Of a stretch of 64,000 nt of DNA, positions 8,808-18,809 are shown one piece after another. A program made the translations under genes and the position numbers. This DNA is from Lysobacterales bacterium 63-13 (GTDB taxonomy: Bacteria > Pseudomonadota > Gammaproteobacteria > Xanthomonadales > Rhodanobacteraceae). The stretch is taken from positions 88,179 to 152,178 of the forward strand of contig MKWR01000011.1 in NCBI GenBank assembly GCA_001899855.1. The letters are read 5' to 3'. Below the pieces are notes generated by a model that searched no databases, was not told the origin of the DNA, and worked only from the letters and a program-made list of their open reading frames with translations. Within the stretch, counting starts at the first letter, position 1. Each line of letters begins with the position of its first letter.

Positions 8808-11800
8808 ATGTCAGACGCCAAGACCAGATTGCCGCGCGTGGCCTACGCTGCGTTGTGGACCGTGCTCTCACTATTGATTGCGTCGCCGTCGTTCGCGGAA
8901 TCAACAGCTGCGTTCCAGTTGCTCGAATACAATGCGCCCGAGGCAGCGGCGGAACGCGCTGGCAGCCTTGCCGGGGGCAGCGCCATGCCGAACGCGATTG
9001 CCGGCGGCACGGATCTGCCGATCGAAGTGGAACCGAACGGCACCGCGGCGAGTGCCACGCCACTTTCCGGCACCAGCCTGCGCATCAAGGGAACGGTGTT
9101 CCCTGCCGCTGATGCCGATTTCTATTCATTCACGGCTGCCGCTGGCGACCGCATCTATGCGGCGACACAGACGCAGTCCGACGCATCCGCTTCCGGTGAC
9201 ACGACCCTGCAACTGGTTGCCAGCGACGGCTCCACCGTAATCGAGACCGACAACAACGACGGCACCTTCAACGCCAGCAGTTCATCGCTGGCCGGCATGC
9301 TGATCCCATCTGCCGGAACCTACTACCTGCGTGTCGCGCACAACCTCACGACCGGCACGGTGCGGCCATATTTCCTCTATTTCCGCCAGCAAAGCGCGCC
9401 GCCGACCGCCGAGGCCGAGCCGAACAACACGCCGGCAACGGCAACGCCGATACCGGCCTCGGGACATGTCTCGGGCACGATCAGCGCAGTCTCGCCAGGT
9501 GAATCGGATTTCTACAGCATCACCCTGGCTGCCGGCGATACGGTTTACCTCAGCCTCGACATGAATCCGGAGCGCGATGCGGCGGTCTGGAACGGACGCC
9601 TCGGTTTCGCCCTGTTCGGCAACCCGCCGGCCAACCAGATCCTGCTGGCCAATGATGCCAACCTGGGTGTTACGCCAGCCGACCCCAATTCGGAAGCCTT
9701 CTTCTTCACGGTCAAGGATGCCGGCACCTATTACGTCTACGTTGATTCGACCGCTGCCGCCGGCCTTGGTGCCAACGCAACCTACAACCTCAGTGTCTCG
9801 GTGCTGCCGCCGCCAACGCCTGCCGGCATGTGCACGACCTACACCTCGACCGACGTGCCGCAAACGATCCCGACCGTGACCGGGTCCGTGAGCTCGACAT
9901 TGACCATCCCCGGCAACCCGCGCATTGCCGATCTCGATGTCTCGATCAATCTCAACCATACCTTCATGCAGGACATCGATGCACATCTGATCTCGCCGGC
10001 CGGCAACGACAATGGCCTGTTCACGGACATCGGTGCGAGCACCGTCGGCGGTGCGCAGACCCTGATGGACATCGTCCTCGATGACGAAGCCGCCGTGCCG
10101 TTCGCGTTTGCCTTGACCGCCGCATACCGTGTGCAACCCGAGTTGAACTACCGCCTGGCCTGGTTCGATGGCGAGGACGCGGGCGGCACCTGGACCCTGC
10201 AATTGCGTGACGATGCGACTGGAGACGGCGGCACGCTGAACGCCTGGAGCATCACCGTCTGCGAACCGCCGCCACCCCCGGCCTGCCCGGCCGGCACTGT
10301 GCAGACGACGGTCTACAGCACCGACTTCGAAGCCGGGGCCACGGGCTTCACCCATTCCGGCACGGGCGATGAATGGGAGCTCGGCCTGCCGACGTTTGCG
10401 CCAATCACCACCTGCAACAGCGGCAGCAACTGCTGGAAAACCGATCTCGACAATACCTACAACGCCAGCTCCAGCCAGGATCTGCTGTCACCGAACATCA
10501 ATCTCGGCGGCCTGCAAGCACCGGTACTGATCCGCTGGGCGCAGCGCTATCAAATGGAATCGGCGTCCTTCGACCACTATTCGGTGACCGCGCAGGAAGT
10601 CGGCGGCGCCAATCCGCTCAAGCTGTTTGAATGGCTCGATGCCACGATGACCAATGCCGTGGGCAATCCCACGGTTACCGTGGCGGAAAGTGCCGGCTGG
10701 GCGGAGTTCACGCGCCGCGCCGATTCTCTGGCCGGAACCAATGCCGAATTGCTGTTCCACCTCGACGGTGACACCACTGTGAACCTGGCCGGTGCGGCGA
10801 TCGACGATGTCTCGGTCACTGCCTGCCGGGCGTCCAGCGCCGACCTCGCCATCACCAAGACCGATGGCGTGACCACGGCCGTGCCGGGCGGGTCGGTGAC
10901 CTACACGATAACCGCGAGCAACGCGGGCCCGGATGCGGCCGCACCAGCCACGGTGGCCGATACTTTCCCGGCAGCGCTTACCTGCACCTGGGCCTGCGTC
11001 GGTGCCGGTGGCGGCACCTGCGCCGCAGCCGGAGCCGGCAACATCAATGATGCGGCGGTGCTGCCTGCTGGCGGTTCCGTCACCTATACGGCGAGCTGCG
11101 CCATCGCCGCCTCGGCAACCGGTACGCTGTCGAACACGGCGACCGTCAGCAGCAGCGTCACCGATCCGACCCCCGGCAACAACTCGGCAACGGATACCGA
11201 CACGCTGACGCCGCAGGCCGATCTCTCGATCACCAAGACCGATGGCGTTACCTCGGTGGTGGCCGGTGGCTCGGTGAGTTACACGATCGTCGCCAGCAAT
11301 GCCGGGCCAAGCAACGCGCCGGGAACGAGCGTTGTCGATACCTTCCCGGCCTCGCTGACCTGCACCTGGACCTGCACCGGGGACAGTGGCGGCACCTGCA
11401 CGGCAGGCGGATCCGGCAACATCAGCGACCTGGTCAACCTGCCGGCCGGTGCTTCGGCAATCTATATGGCCAATTGCGGCGTGTCCGCAGCCGCCTCTGG
11501 CAGCCTCTCCAATACTGCAACCGTGAGCGCACCGGGCGGTGTCACCGATCCGACGCCCGCCAACAATTCGGCAACGGATACCGACACGCTGACGTCGCAG
11601 GCCGATCTCTCGATCACCAAGACCGATGGCGTCACCTCGGTGGTGGCCGGTGGCTCGGTGATCTACACGATCGTCGCCAGCAATGCCGGGCCAAGCAACG
11701 CGCCAGGAACGACCGTTGTCGATACCTTCCCGGCCTCGCTGACCTGCAACTGGACCTGCAGCGGGGCCGGTGGCGGCACCTGCACGGCAGGCGGATCCGG

Positions 11801-12725
11801 CAACATCAGCGACCTGGCCAACCTGCCGGCTGGTGCTTCGGCAACCTATACGGCCAATTGCGGTGTGTCCGCAGCCGCCTCCGGCAGCCTCTCCAACACT
11901 GCAACCGTGAGCGCACCGGGCGGTGTCACCGATCCGACGCCTGCCAACAATTCGGCGACCGACACCGATAGCGTGCTGCAGCCGGGTGTTCTCGGCGTCG
12001 CTCCGGCGAACCTCGATTTCGGCACGATCACCGTGGGCAGCAGCAGTGCCAGCCAGTCCATCACCCTGAGCAACAGCGGCGGCAGTCCGCTGCAGGTCAC
12101 CGCCATCAGCGCCGCCGTCGCACCGTTTGCGGCGATCGGCGGTAGTTGCGGCGCGGTGCCGTTCTCGATCGGCACCGGCCTTTCCTGCACGCTCAACTAC
12201 AACTTCAGCCCGACCGCGGGCGGTCCCGCCTCGCAAAACCTGAGCGTGACGTCCGATGTCGGCAATGGCGCCTTCAGCCTCAGCGGCATCGGTGGCGTGG
12301 GCGTGGTCGGCGTGCTCTCGGCGACGGTAGACTTTGGATCGCAGCCGCTGGGCTCGACCAGCCAGCTTGCCCTGACCATCATCAATACCGGCACAGGCCC
12401 CTTGCAGGTGACGAGCATTTCGCCGGTCGCGGCACCGTTTGCCGAGGTCGCAGGAGGAATGTGCGGAGCGGTGCCGTTCAACCTCGTGGCGGGGGCCGGT
12501 TGCACGGTCTTGTACAGTTTTTCGCCAACGCTTGAAGGCCCCTACAGCCAGCTGGTCACCGTTACCGCCAATGTCGGCACGGCCACGGCGACGCTGATCG
12601 GAACCGGCTTGCCGGCCGGCCTCGTCGGTCCGGTGCAGATCGACACGCTGTCGACCTGGAGCAGCCTGCTCATGCTCGTCCTCCTCAGCCTCGGCGGACT
12701 CATGGCAATCCGCCGCCACAACTGA
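8808..12725 (+). CDS. Large mosaic surface protein: PPC x2, P-domain, DUF11 x3, SPD-2-like x2, IPTL-CTERM-like tail
   Basis: 1305 residues from ATG 8808, preceded by GGGGAAGG; the ATG at 8775 adds an unlikely leader. A signal peptide covers residues 1-31. Two pre-peptidase C-terminal-like domains occupy about 60-330. A proprotein convertase P-domain lies at about 342-486 (DIDAHLISPAGND ... GGTWTLQLRDD). A jelly-roll/choice-of-anchor module covers about 490-675. Three DUF11 repeats begin near 679, 805 and 933 (ITKTDGVT ... NNSATDTD). Two choice-of-anchor D/ASPM-SPD-2-Hydin-like modules begin near 1060 and 1168. The end (IDTLSTWSS, hydrophobic stretch, IRRHN) is a variant IPTL-CTERM sorting tail. 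No peptidase core is present, so a structural or adhesive surface role is the best inference. Confidence 0.85.
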   Translation: MSDAKTRLPRVAYAALWTVLSLLIASPSFAESTAAFQLLEYNAPEAAAERAGSLAGGSAMPNAIAGGTDLPIEVEPNGTAASATPLSGTSLRIKGTVFPAADADFYSFTAAAGDRIYAATQTQSDASASGDTTLQLVASDGSTVIETDNNDGTFNASSSSLAGMLIPSAGTYYLRVAHNLTTGTVRPYFLYFRQQSAPPTAEAEPNNTPATATPIPASGHVSGTISAVSPGESDFYSITLAAGDTVYLSLDMNPERDAAVWNGRLGFALFGNPPANQILLANDANLGVTPADPNSEAFFFTVKDAGTYYVYVDSTAAAGLGANATYNLSVSVLPPPTPAGMCTTYTSTDVPQTIPTVTGSVSSTLTIPGNPRIADLDVSINLNHTFMQDIDAHLISPAGNDNGLFTDIGASTVGGAQTLMDIVLDDEAAVPFAFALTAAYRVQPELNYRLAWFDGEDAGGTWTLQLRDDATGDGGTLNAWSITVCEPPPPPACPAGTVQTTVYSTDFEAGATGFTHSGTGDEWELGLPTFAPITTCNSGSNCWKTDLDNTYNASSSQDLLSPNINLGGLQAPVLIRWAQRYQMESASFDHYSVTAQEVGGANPLKLFEWLDATMTNAVGNPTVTVAESAGWAEFTRRADSLAGTNAELLFHLDGDTTVNLAGAAIDDVSVTACRASSADLAITKTDGVTTAVPGGSVTYTITASNAGPDAAAPATVADTFPAALTCTWACVGAGGGTCAAAGAGNINDAAVLPAGGSVTYTASCAIAASATGTLSNTATVSSSVTDPTPGNNSATDTDTLTPQADLSITKTDGVTSVVAGGSVSYTIVASNAGPSNAPGTSVVDTFPASLTCTWTCTGDSGGTCTAGGSGNISDLVNLPAGASAIYMANCGVSAAASGSLSNTATVSAPGGVTDPTPANNSATDTDTLTSQADLSITKTDGVTSVVAGGSVIYTIVASNAGPSNAPGTTVVDTFPASLTCNWTCSGAGGGTCTAGGSGNISDLANLPAGASATYTANCGVSAAASGSLSNTATVSAPGGVTDPTPANNSATDTDSVLQPGVLGVAPANLDFGTITVGSSSASQSITLSNSGGSPLQVTAISAAVAPFAAIGGSCGAVPFSIGTGLSCTLNYNFSPTAGGPASQNLSVTSDVGNGAFSLSGIGGVGVVGVLSATVDFGSQPLGSTSQLALTIINTGTGPLQVTSISPVAAPFAEVAGGMCGAVPFNLVAGAGCTVLYSFSPTLEGPYSQLVTVTANVGTATATLIGTGLPAGLVGPVQIDTLSTWSSLLMLVLLSLGGLMAIRRHN
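11220..11986 (+). repeat. Two near-identical tandem 384-bp DUF11 repeat units
   Basis: The second and third DUF11 units (starting at 11220 and 11604, period 384 bp) are almost identical at the nucleotide level, with only scattered substitutions, many of them silent. The first unit (10842, 378 bp) is clearly more diverged. This is a recent in-frame internal duplication. Confidence 0.9.
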
Positions 12726-12746
12726 CACAGTCAGCACGTGAATCAC

Positions 12747-12777
12747 AAAACCCCGGGGTGCAAATCCCGGGGGTTTT
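12747..12777 (+). terminator. Rho-independent terminator of the mosaic surface protein gene
   Basis: AAAACCCCGGG, an 8-nt loop, then CCCGGGGGTTTT. This is a GC stem flanked by A and T tracts, starting 21 bp after the stop codon at 12725. Confidence 0.85.
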
Positions 12778-12911
12778 CATTGGCAGAGGTCAATCCGGCA
12801 TCCACATTGAACGGAAACCGCCACGCCCGGGTTGCTGTGCGCATGCTTCGTGTCGCTCGATAGGAACGCTGGGCGCAGGTATCCTGGGATGCTCTGCATG
12901 GAGCAAGCCAG

Positions 12912-15900
12912 GTGCGCCGGATGTCGAGCAAGCTGCCAGCAGGATTCCATGACCTTCTGCTTACTGATCGTGCCAGCGAGGCGCTCGACTTGGCCTCCAG
13001 CAGGACCCGCTTGCTGGATATCGCGGAAAGCGCAAGACTTGCCGAAGTGTTGCAGAGACAGCTGGCTGGAGTCCTCAATGATCTCGCCGATGGCGAATCG
13101 ATCCAGCCACAACTGGCGCTGGTCAACGGCCTCCTGACCGAGCTTCGACGACAACTTTCACCGGAGGCGGGGGCGGCGCTGGAGCTGGTGGCCGATCCGC
13201 CCACCGTCCTGACCTCCGTGCTGCGAAACGGATTTCACCATGAGTCGCCACAGACCGGATTGACTGCTCCGTGGTTGTTCACCGCCGGAAAGGGAACGCC
13301 ATCGCTTCTGAGCGAACTCCGGCGCGAACTGGGGCTGCCGAGCAGGTCGATATCCTGGTCAGCTTCATCACGGTTTCCGGGTTGCGGAAGTTGCGTGATG
13401 TGCTCACTCGCATCAGCGCCATTGGTGCAGACGGAAGGCCGCCGATTCGCATCCGGGTCCTGACCACGACCTACATCGGCGCAACCGAGGTTGCCGCGGT
13501 CGATGAACTGGCCCGCTTGCCAGGCTGCGAAGTGCGGGTGTCGCTGGATGGTCGACGCACACGCCTGCATGCCAAGGCCTGGATCTTCCACCGTGACACG
13601 GGCTTCGGTTCGGCATATGTGGGCAGCGCCAACTTGACTGGTGCGGCATTGGCCGGGGGTCTCGAATGGACGGTGAAATTTACGGAGCGCACGCAGGGCG
13701 AGCTGTACGCGCGTGCAATCGCACATTTCGACACCCTTTGGGAGGATCCGGAGTTTCAACCCTACGATGCAAGCAACGACGACCATCGCCTGGCGTTGAC
13801 GCGTGCGCTTGGACGCGAAGCAGGTGGCACCCAGAGCACCCTGGTTTCGTTCTTTGAACTGCAGCCGAAGACTTATCAGCAGGACATGCTGGAGCAACTT
13901 GCAAATGAGCGCGCACATGGACGCACGCGCAATCTGCTGGTCGCCGCCACGGGCACCGGCAAGACCGTGGTCGCCGCATTCGATTACCGGCGCACGTGCG
14001 AGCAGATGCACAACCGACCGCGCCTGTTGTTCGTCGCGCATCGCATTGAAATCCTGCAGCAGGCGCTGCGTACGTATCGGGAGATTCTGCGTGATGGCAG
14101 TTTTGGGCAACTGCTCAGCGGTGCGTTCACGCCCGACAACTACGACCATTTGTTTGCCACGATCGACAGCCTGACTTCAAGGCAATTGCTTGAAACGCTA
14201 GGCCCCGATTACTGGCATACAGTGATAATCGACGAATGCCACCGCATGGCCAGCAACCGTTTCGACGCGCTGGCATCATGCATCACGCCAAAGATCCTGC
14301 TCGGACTGACTGCTACCCCGGAACGCACCGACGGCAGACCGATCAGCCCCTATTTTCATCCACGACCCGACGGCAGCCCGGCTGTCGAATTGCGCCTGTG
14401 GGATGCGCTGGACCTGCAACTGCTCGCGCCATTCGAATATTACGCGTGCGACGACGAAACCAATTTCTCGCAGGTGCCATGGAATCGTGTCGGCGAGCAG
14501 CAGGCAATTTCAGCGCTGGTCAGCAACAACGACCTTCGCGCAAGACTGGTCCTGCGGGAATGGCAGCGTTTGAGCGCCAGTCCACGCGATGGTCGAGCAC
14601 TGCTCTTCTGTGTGTCGGTCGAGCATGCATTGTTCATGACTGGCGTGTTGAACCGCGCCGGGCTGCCGGCCCTGTGCGTGCATGGGGAAACGTCCGCTGA
14701 TCAGCGCGACCGTGCGCGTATCCAGCTGGAAAAAGGTGAAGTGTGCGCCCTGATTACGGTTGATCTTTACAACGAAGGTGTTGATTTGCCAGCGGTGGAC
14801 ACCTTGCTGTTGTTGCGTCCAACGCAGAGTGCACTCTTGTTTCAACAACAACTGGGTCGCGGTCTTCGTCTGCATCCGGGCAAGGAAAGTTGCCTGGTCC
14901 TGGATTTCGTTGGCCAGCACAACACCGAGTTCCGCTATGACCGATTGCTGTCGACGATCACCGGCCAATCACGTCGCGAATTGATCGGAAGCCTGGAGAG
15001 CGAATTTTCCGCGCTACCCGCGGGCTGTCATATCCAGTTGCAGCACCAGGTGCGTGAACGCGTGCTGGCCAACCTGCGCAGCCAGTTGCAGCAACACTGG
15101 CGCTATCTCAGATCGGAGCTGCAGACACTGACGGCACTGCGTGGCAAGCCACCGACCTTGGGTGAGTTCATGCATGAGCAAGGGATCCCGCTCTCGGACA
15201 TTTATCGTGACGCTGCACGTGCAGGTTGGTCTTCACTCAAGCGTGATGCGGGATTGCTGATCGCCGAGCCAGGGCCGGAAGAAGAGTACTTCTCGAGACG
15301 CTTTGCCAGCTTGTGTCATCGCGATGCCCCCAACCAGATCGAGGCGCTGCGCATGGCAGCCGACCTTGCGGCCGCCGCAGAGGAACCAATTGACCGCATT
15401 CAGACAACACTGCTGCAGATGCTGGCGTATCAGGTCGATGGTGCCAGCAACCGGGTCGGTGGTCCGCAACAATTCCTTGCACGGCTTGCCGACAATCATG
15501 CCTCGGTCGGCGAACTACGCGAGTTGGCGGACGTACTGGAAGTGCAAAGCTCGCTGCCATCCATTCCATTGCCGGGATTGACCGATACGCCACTGGTCCT
15601 GCATGGGCGCTACGAAAGGCGGGAAATCCTGAGCGCAGTTGGCTGGCTGACAGCGACCGCGCGACCCGCATCACGCGAGGGAGTGCTGCGGCTGAAGGAA
15701 CGAAAAACCGAATTGTTGTTCGTCACCCTGGACAAGAGCAGTGGCTTCCACGAAACAATCAATTTTCGAGATTATGCAATCAGCCCCAGCCGATTTCACT
15801 GGCAAACGCAGAACAGCGCCGGCCCGACCACTCCCATTGGCAAGCAATACCTGGAAAGCCCAGGAAATGGCTGGACATTCCAATTGTTTGTCCGCAGCAA

Positions 15901-16042
15901 CCGCGGGTCGCCATTCATCGCATGTGGTCCGGTGACCTTGCTTGCTGCGTCTGGCTCAAGCCCGATGGACATCATCTGGCAACTCGGTACGCCATTGCCG
16001 GCACGTCTGTTTAGCGAATTCAATGTGCTGCGCGGGGGTTGA
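12912..16042 (+). pseudogene. PLD-DEAD/DEAH helicase-DUF3427 protein, split by a frameshift at 13331-13334
   Basis: Two overlapping frames together make one protein of about 1040 residues. The N-terminal frame runs from GTG 12912 (GGAG 8 nt upstream; ATG 12921 also possible) to LLSELRREL. The remainder continues in another frame from AAEQVDILVSF, the usual next segment of this family. A missing G in the GGGG tract at 13331-13334 explains the shift. The second frame carries a phospholipase D-like nuclease domain (RLHAKAWIF, GSANLTG). It also has a superfamily 2 helicase core: ATGTGKT (Walker A), DECH (Walker B), GLTATP, and QQQLGRGLR (motif VI). The C-terminal DUF3427-type domain contains INFRDYAISPSRFHWQ. 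Such genes are often found in accessory or defence settings. Whether the shift is real, programmed or a sequence error is open. Confidence 0.8.
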
Positions 16043-16073
16043 ATTGGTTCGAGCTGCATGGTGTTGACCCGCC

Positions 16074-16925
16074 TCAATCGCGTTGCTGCGAACGGATGGC
16101 TGCGGAGAAGTCGGCGTGGTCGGCGTGTTCGCGGGCGAGGCCGTTGATGCGGAAGGCGGCGCGGAATTGTTCGCGCGGCAGCTTGGTGTCGATCAGGCCG
16201 AGATCGAAGGCGAGGTCGTCCGAATAGGCAGGCAGCAGGGTCTTGTAGCTGAAGGGGATTGGCTCAGGCAGGATCAGGTTGACGTGGTCGACGATGTTGC
16301 TGGTGCAGGTGTTGCTGAGCGTGTTGTAGAACTCAGGGTTCGCCGCCAGTGTGTTGGCGCGCTCCAGCATCGAGACGAACAGTTGGCGCGCCGCGTCGCG
16401 GGTCGCATGGACGGGATAGAGGTGCACGTCGTCGTGGCGGTGATTGGTGCGCAGGCCGATCAGGTCGCGTTCGTCGCCGACGATGTAGGTCAGTTCGTAC
16501 TGGCGCAGCAAGCCGCGCAGTGGCGAGAACGACTCACCGCGCTCCTTGCGGATCTCGGCCGAGATGGCGACGTACTCGTCATTGCCAAATCCAAAGCTGA
16601 GGAAGGTGTGCGCCGGACCGCGCCAGTCGGCAAAGGGCTCGACGACGAACCAGACCGATTCAATCCGGCGCAGATCGTAGCTGCGCTCCTGCCAGCGCAC
16701 ATCGTAGTCCGTGGTCGAGCGGTAGATCGCGCTGCGCACGTTGTGCACGCGCACGCTGTCGCCGGAAAACTCCGCGGTCGCCAGGCGCTCCTGGTCGGGC
16801 GACCAGTCGCGTGCGTTCGATGGATGCACGAACAATGCAAGCGCGAGGTAACCCGCAATCGCCACGACGACGAGGCCGAGCAGGGTGCGGTGAAACACGT
16901 GGCGCAGGGGCAGGAAAATGGTCAT
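16074..16925 (-). CDS. DUF4105 membrane-anchored protein
   Basis: 283 residues. One N-terminal membrane segment (GLVVVAIAGYLALALFV) is followed by a periplasmic domain with the DUF4105 hallmarks: an N-terminal RDWSPDQ, VHNVRSAIYRSTTDYDVRW, and a late NTCTSNIVDHVN. The family is common in proteobacteria, often next to envelope genes, and lacks a settled activity; a cysteine peptidase-like fold has been suggested for related domains. The gene is convergent with the helicase and divergent from the pilin module. Confidence 0.8.
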   Translation of the reverse strand: MTIFLPLRHVFHRTLLGLVVVAIAGYLALALFVHPSNARDWSPDQERLATAEFSGDSVRVHNVRSAIYRSTTDYDVRWQERSYDLRRIESVWFVVEPFADWRGPAHTFLSFGFGNDEYVAISAEIRKERGESFSPLRGLLRQYELTYIVGDERDLIGLRTNHRHDDVHLYPVHATRDAARQLFVSMLERANTLAANPEFYNTLSNTCTSNIVDHVNLILPEPIPFSYKTLLPAYSDDLAFDLGLIDTKLPREQFRAAFRINGLAREHADHADFSAAIRSQQRD

Positions 16926-17104
16926 GGTGTCGCCAAGGTACGCGGAAAGGGCAGGGTCGAGAAGCGCGTCAAGCGGGAGATGCGGGCAATGGACTTCGAC
17001 AACCGCATCAGGTGTCCGCCAGGGCGGTGCCGGGCATGACGCGAGTTGGCAACTTCCAGAATCGCGCGAATTGATCTATTGTCGGCTCGGCAGGCAATCG
17101 GGGC

Positions 17105-17725
17105 ATGGCGCTGATGATGGGCGATGAATTTCGAGTGGAAGCGGGTGGTGAATCGCATGTGGATTTTTCCCATCCCTTGAGCATCTCCACTCGGCAGCCG
17201 CTGCGGCAGTGCCGGGCCGCCCGTGGCGCGAACGGATCCAGCGCGGGCTTCACCTTCATTGAATTGCTGATCGTGGTTGCCATGATCAGCATGCTCACCG
17301 CCATTGCCATTCCTGCATATCGGGATTATCTCCTGCGCAGCAAAGTGAGCGAGAGCCTGCTCTTCCTCGGTGACGCAAAGAGTGCGATCAATGAGTTCCA
17401 TTCGCGCTGGGGTCGCATGCCCGCGGACAACCGCGAGGCCGGCCTGCGCGAGCCGGAAGCGGTGCGCGGCAACTATGTGCGCAGCCTCAGCGTCCATGAT
17501 GGCGTGATGGTCGCCTTGATGGACCTGGGCAAGGATTCCGACCAGCAGCCGATCATGCGCACGCTGACGTTTCGGCCGTGGTTGAACAAGAGTGTTTCAG
17601 GCAGCCCGATCATCTGGTCGTGCGCCGAGCAGGATCCCGCTGCGGGTGCTGCTTATCAGGCCCAGGGAAGCATTGCCGCCAACCCGGTCGAGGCGAAGTG
17701 GTTGCCGTCGATCTGTCGCGGCTGA
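17105..17725 (+). CDS. Type IV pilin-like protein with unusually long leader
   Basis: The prepilin peptidase site is G/FTFIELLIVVAMISML with the glutamate at mature position 5, followed by the hydrophobic N-terminal helix. The ATG at 17105 gives a 48-residue leader, much longer than the usual 5-25. A GTG at 17156 or TTG at 17174 could be the true start, so the 5' end is uncertain. The mature domain shares FHSRWGRMPADN-EAGL, GNY and a W-C pair with the pilin at 18810, so the two are paralogues. It opens a three-gene module with a GspF-like platform protein. Assembly into a pilus or pseudopilus is inferred. Confidence 0.75.
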   Translation: MALMMGDEFRVEAGGESHVDFSHPLSISTRQPLRQCRAARGANGSSAGFTFIELLIVVAMISMLTAIAIPAYRDYLLRSKVSESLLFLGDAKSAINEFHSRWGRMPADNREAGLREPEAVRGNYVRSLSVHDGVMVALMDLGKDSDQQPIMRTLTFRPWLNKSVSGSPIIWSCAEQDPAAGAAYQAQGSIAANPVEAKWLPSICRG

Positions 17726-17760
17726 GCCGCTAGCCACAGCGAATGAAAGCAGGAGCATCG

Positions 17761-18771
17761 ATGGCCAGTGCATCCGGGAATCACCGCCAGGTCGCCGCCG
17801 TCGCGCGGCGTCTGCACGCCTTGCTTGAGGAATCGATTGTGCCCGCAAGAGCCGTGCAGATCCTGGTGGCTGAATCAATTCTCCCCACGCAGTCGAACGC
17901 GGATTCCAGCCGTCCCCTGTCTTCGGCAATTGCCAGCATGCTTGTGCCGCCTGCAGGCAGCCCTGGCTCGGTGCCAAGTGTCGTCGCGCATGTGGCTGGC
18001 TGCGAAGCGCGAGGTCGCGGCGAAATGGCCTTGCGCCTGCTCGCGCGACAAGGGATCCCGCGCGCGCAAGGGCGAACCTCGCTCGGCGTCATCACGGTGG
18101 AACTCGTTGTGCTGATGATCGTGCTGGCGATCCATGCGATTTTCGTGCTGCCGCAGTTCCAGTCGATGTTCGACGCGGCGGGTACGGAGTTGCCGGCATT
18201 CACACGCCTGGTGCTTGCCTTGATCGGGCCATCCAGTCCGTTCATCTGGATCGCCGCCCTGGCGCTCCTGATCCTGCTCATGTGGCGAATTGTGCCGTTC
18301 GTGTTCGGCCCGTTGCTGCGGCCTCTCGATCGACTGCTGCTGGCGCTGCCGCTGATCGGGGCGAAGATACGCCAAGGCAACAGCGACAGGATTTCCGGCT
18401 GGCTTGGTTCTGCCGCGGTCGATGCAACCTCCCAACTGACCGCGATCGAAGCGGCACAGGCATGGCATCGGGGCGGTGCGCTTTCGCGTGCGTGCGCGGA
18501 AGTCCTGCGTGCCGCAGCCACGGGCAAGGAGATTCTTGCCAGCCTGAAAGAGGCGCGAGGATTCGACAGCGAGTTTCACGCGGCCCTGGCAATCTCCGAT
18601 CGCGAGGATGCGCTGGCGACATTGCGCGCGCGTTGGCGCAGCGTCGGGGCATTGCCCGAATTCCAGTCCTCGTTGACACCGGCGCTTGTGCAGACGGGCA
18701 TCGGCATTGTCGTTGCCGCCGCCGTGATCGCGATGTATCTGCCCATCTTCAAGCTGGCCTCGCTGTTGTAA
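17761..18771 (+). CDS. Degenerate GspF/PilC-like platform membrane protein
   Basis: 336 residues from ATG 17761, which has a good AGGAG 5 nt upstream; ATG 17743 lacks one. Membrane segments at about residues 115-135, 160-190 and 305-330 and the segments FVLPQFQSMFDAAGTELPAFTRL and MYLPIFKLASLL match the C-terminal half of GspF/PilC, the inner-membrane platform of type IV pili and type II secretion. The first repeat is strongly reduced: family members are about 400 residues with two T2SSF domains. It lies between two pilin genes with short gaps, so it is probably co-transcribed. No ATPase or prepilin peptidase gene is adjacent. Confidence 0.75.
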   Translation: MASASGNHRQVAAVARRLHALLEESIVPARAVQILVAESILPTQSNADSSRPLSSAIASMLVPPAGSPGSVPSVVAHVAGCEARGRGEMALRLLARQGIPRAQGRTSLGVITVELVVLMIVLAIHAIFVLPQFQSMFDAAGTELPAFTRLVLALIGPSSPFIWIAALALLILLMWRIVPFVFGPLLRPLDRLLLALPLIGAKIRQGNSDRISGWLGSAAVDATSQLTAIEAAQAWHRGGALSRACAEVLRAAATGKEILASLKEARGFDSEFHAALAISDREDALATLRARWRSVGALPEFQSSLTPALVQTGIGIVVAAAVIAMYLPIFKLASLL

Positions 18772-18809
18772 TGCAGCGATCGCGGCACGAACCGAACGAG
18801 GAATTTCCA

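Noticed and set aside
10488..12746. Long (752-residue) minus-strand open frame under the large surface protein
   Set aside because: It is antisense to a well-supported repeat-rich secreted protein; the Arg/Gly/Ala-rich translation without domain is the usual shadow of a GC-rich gene.
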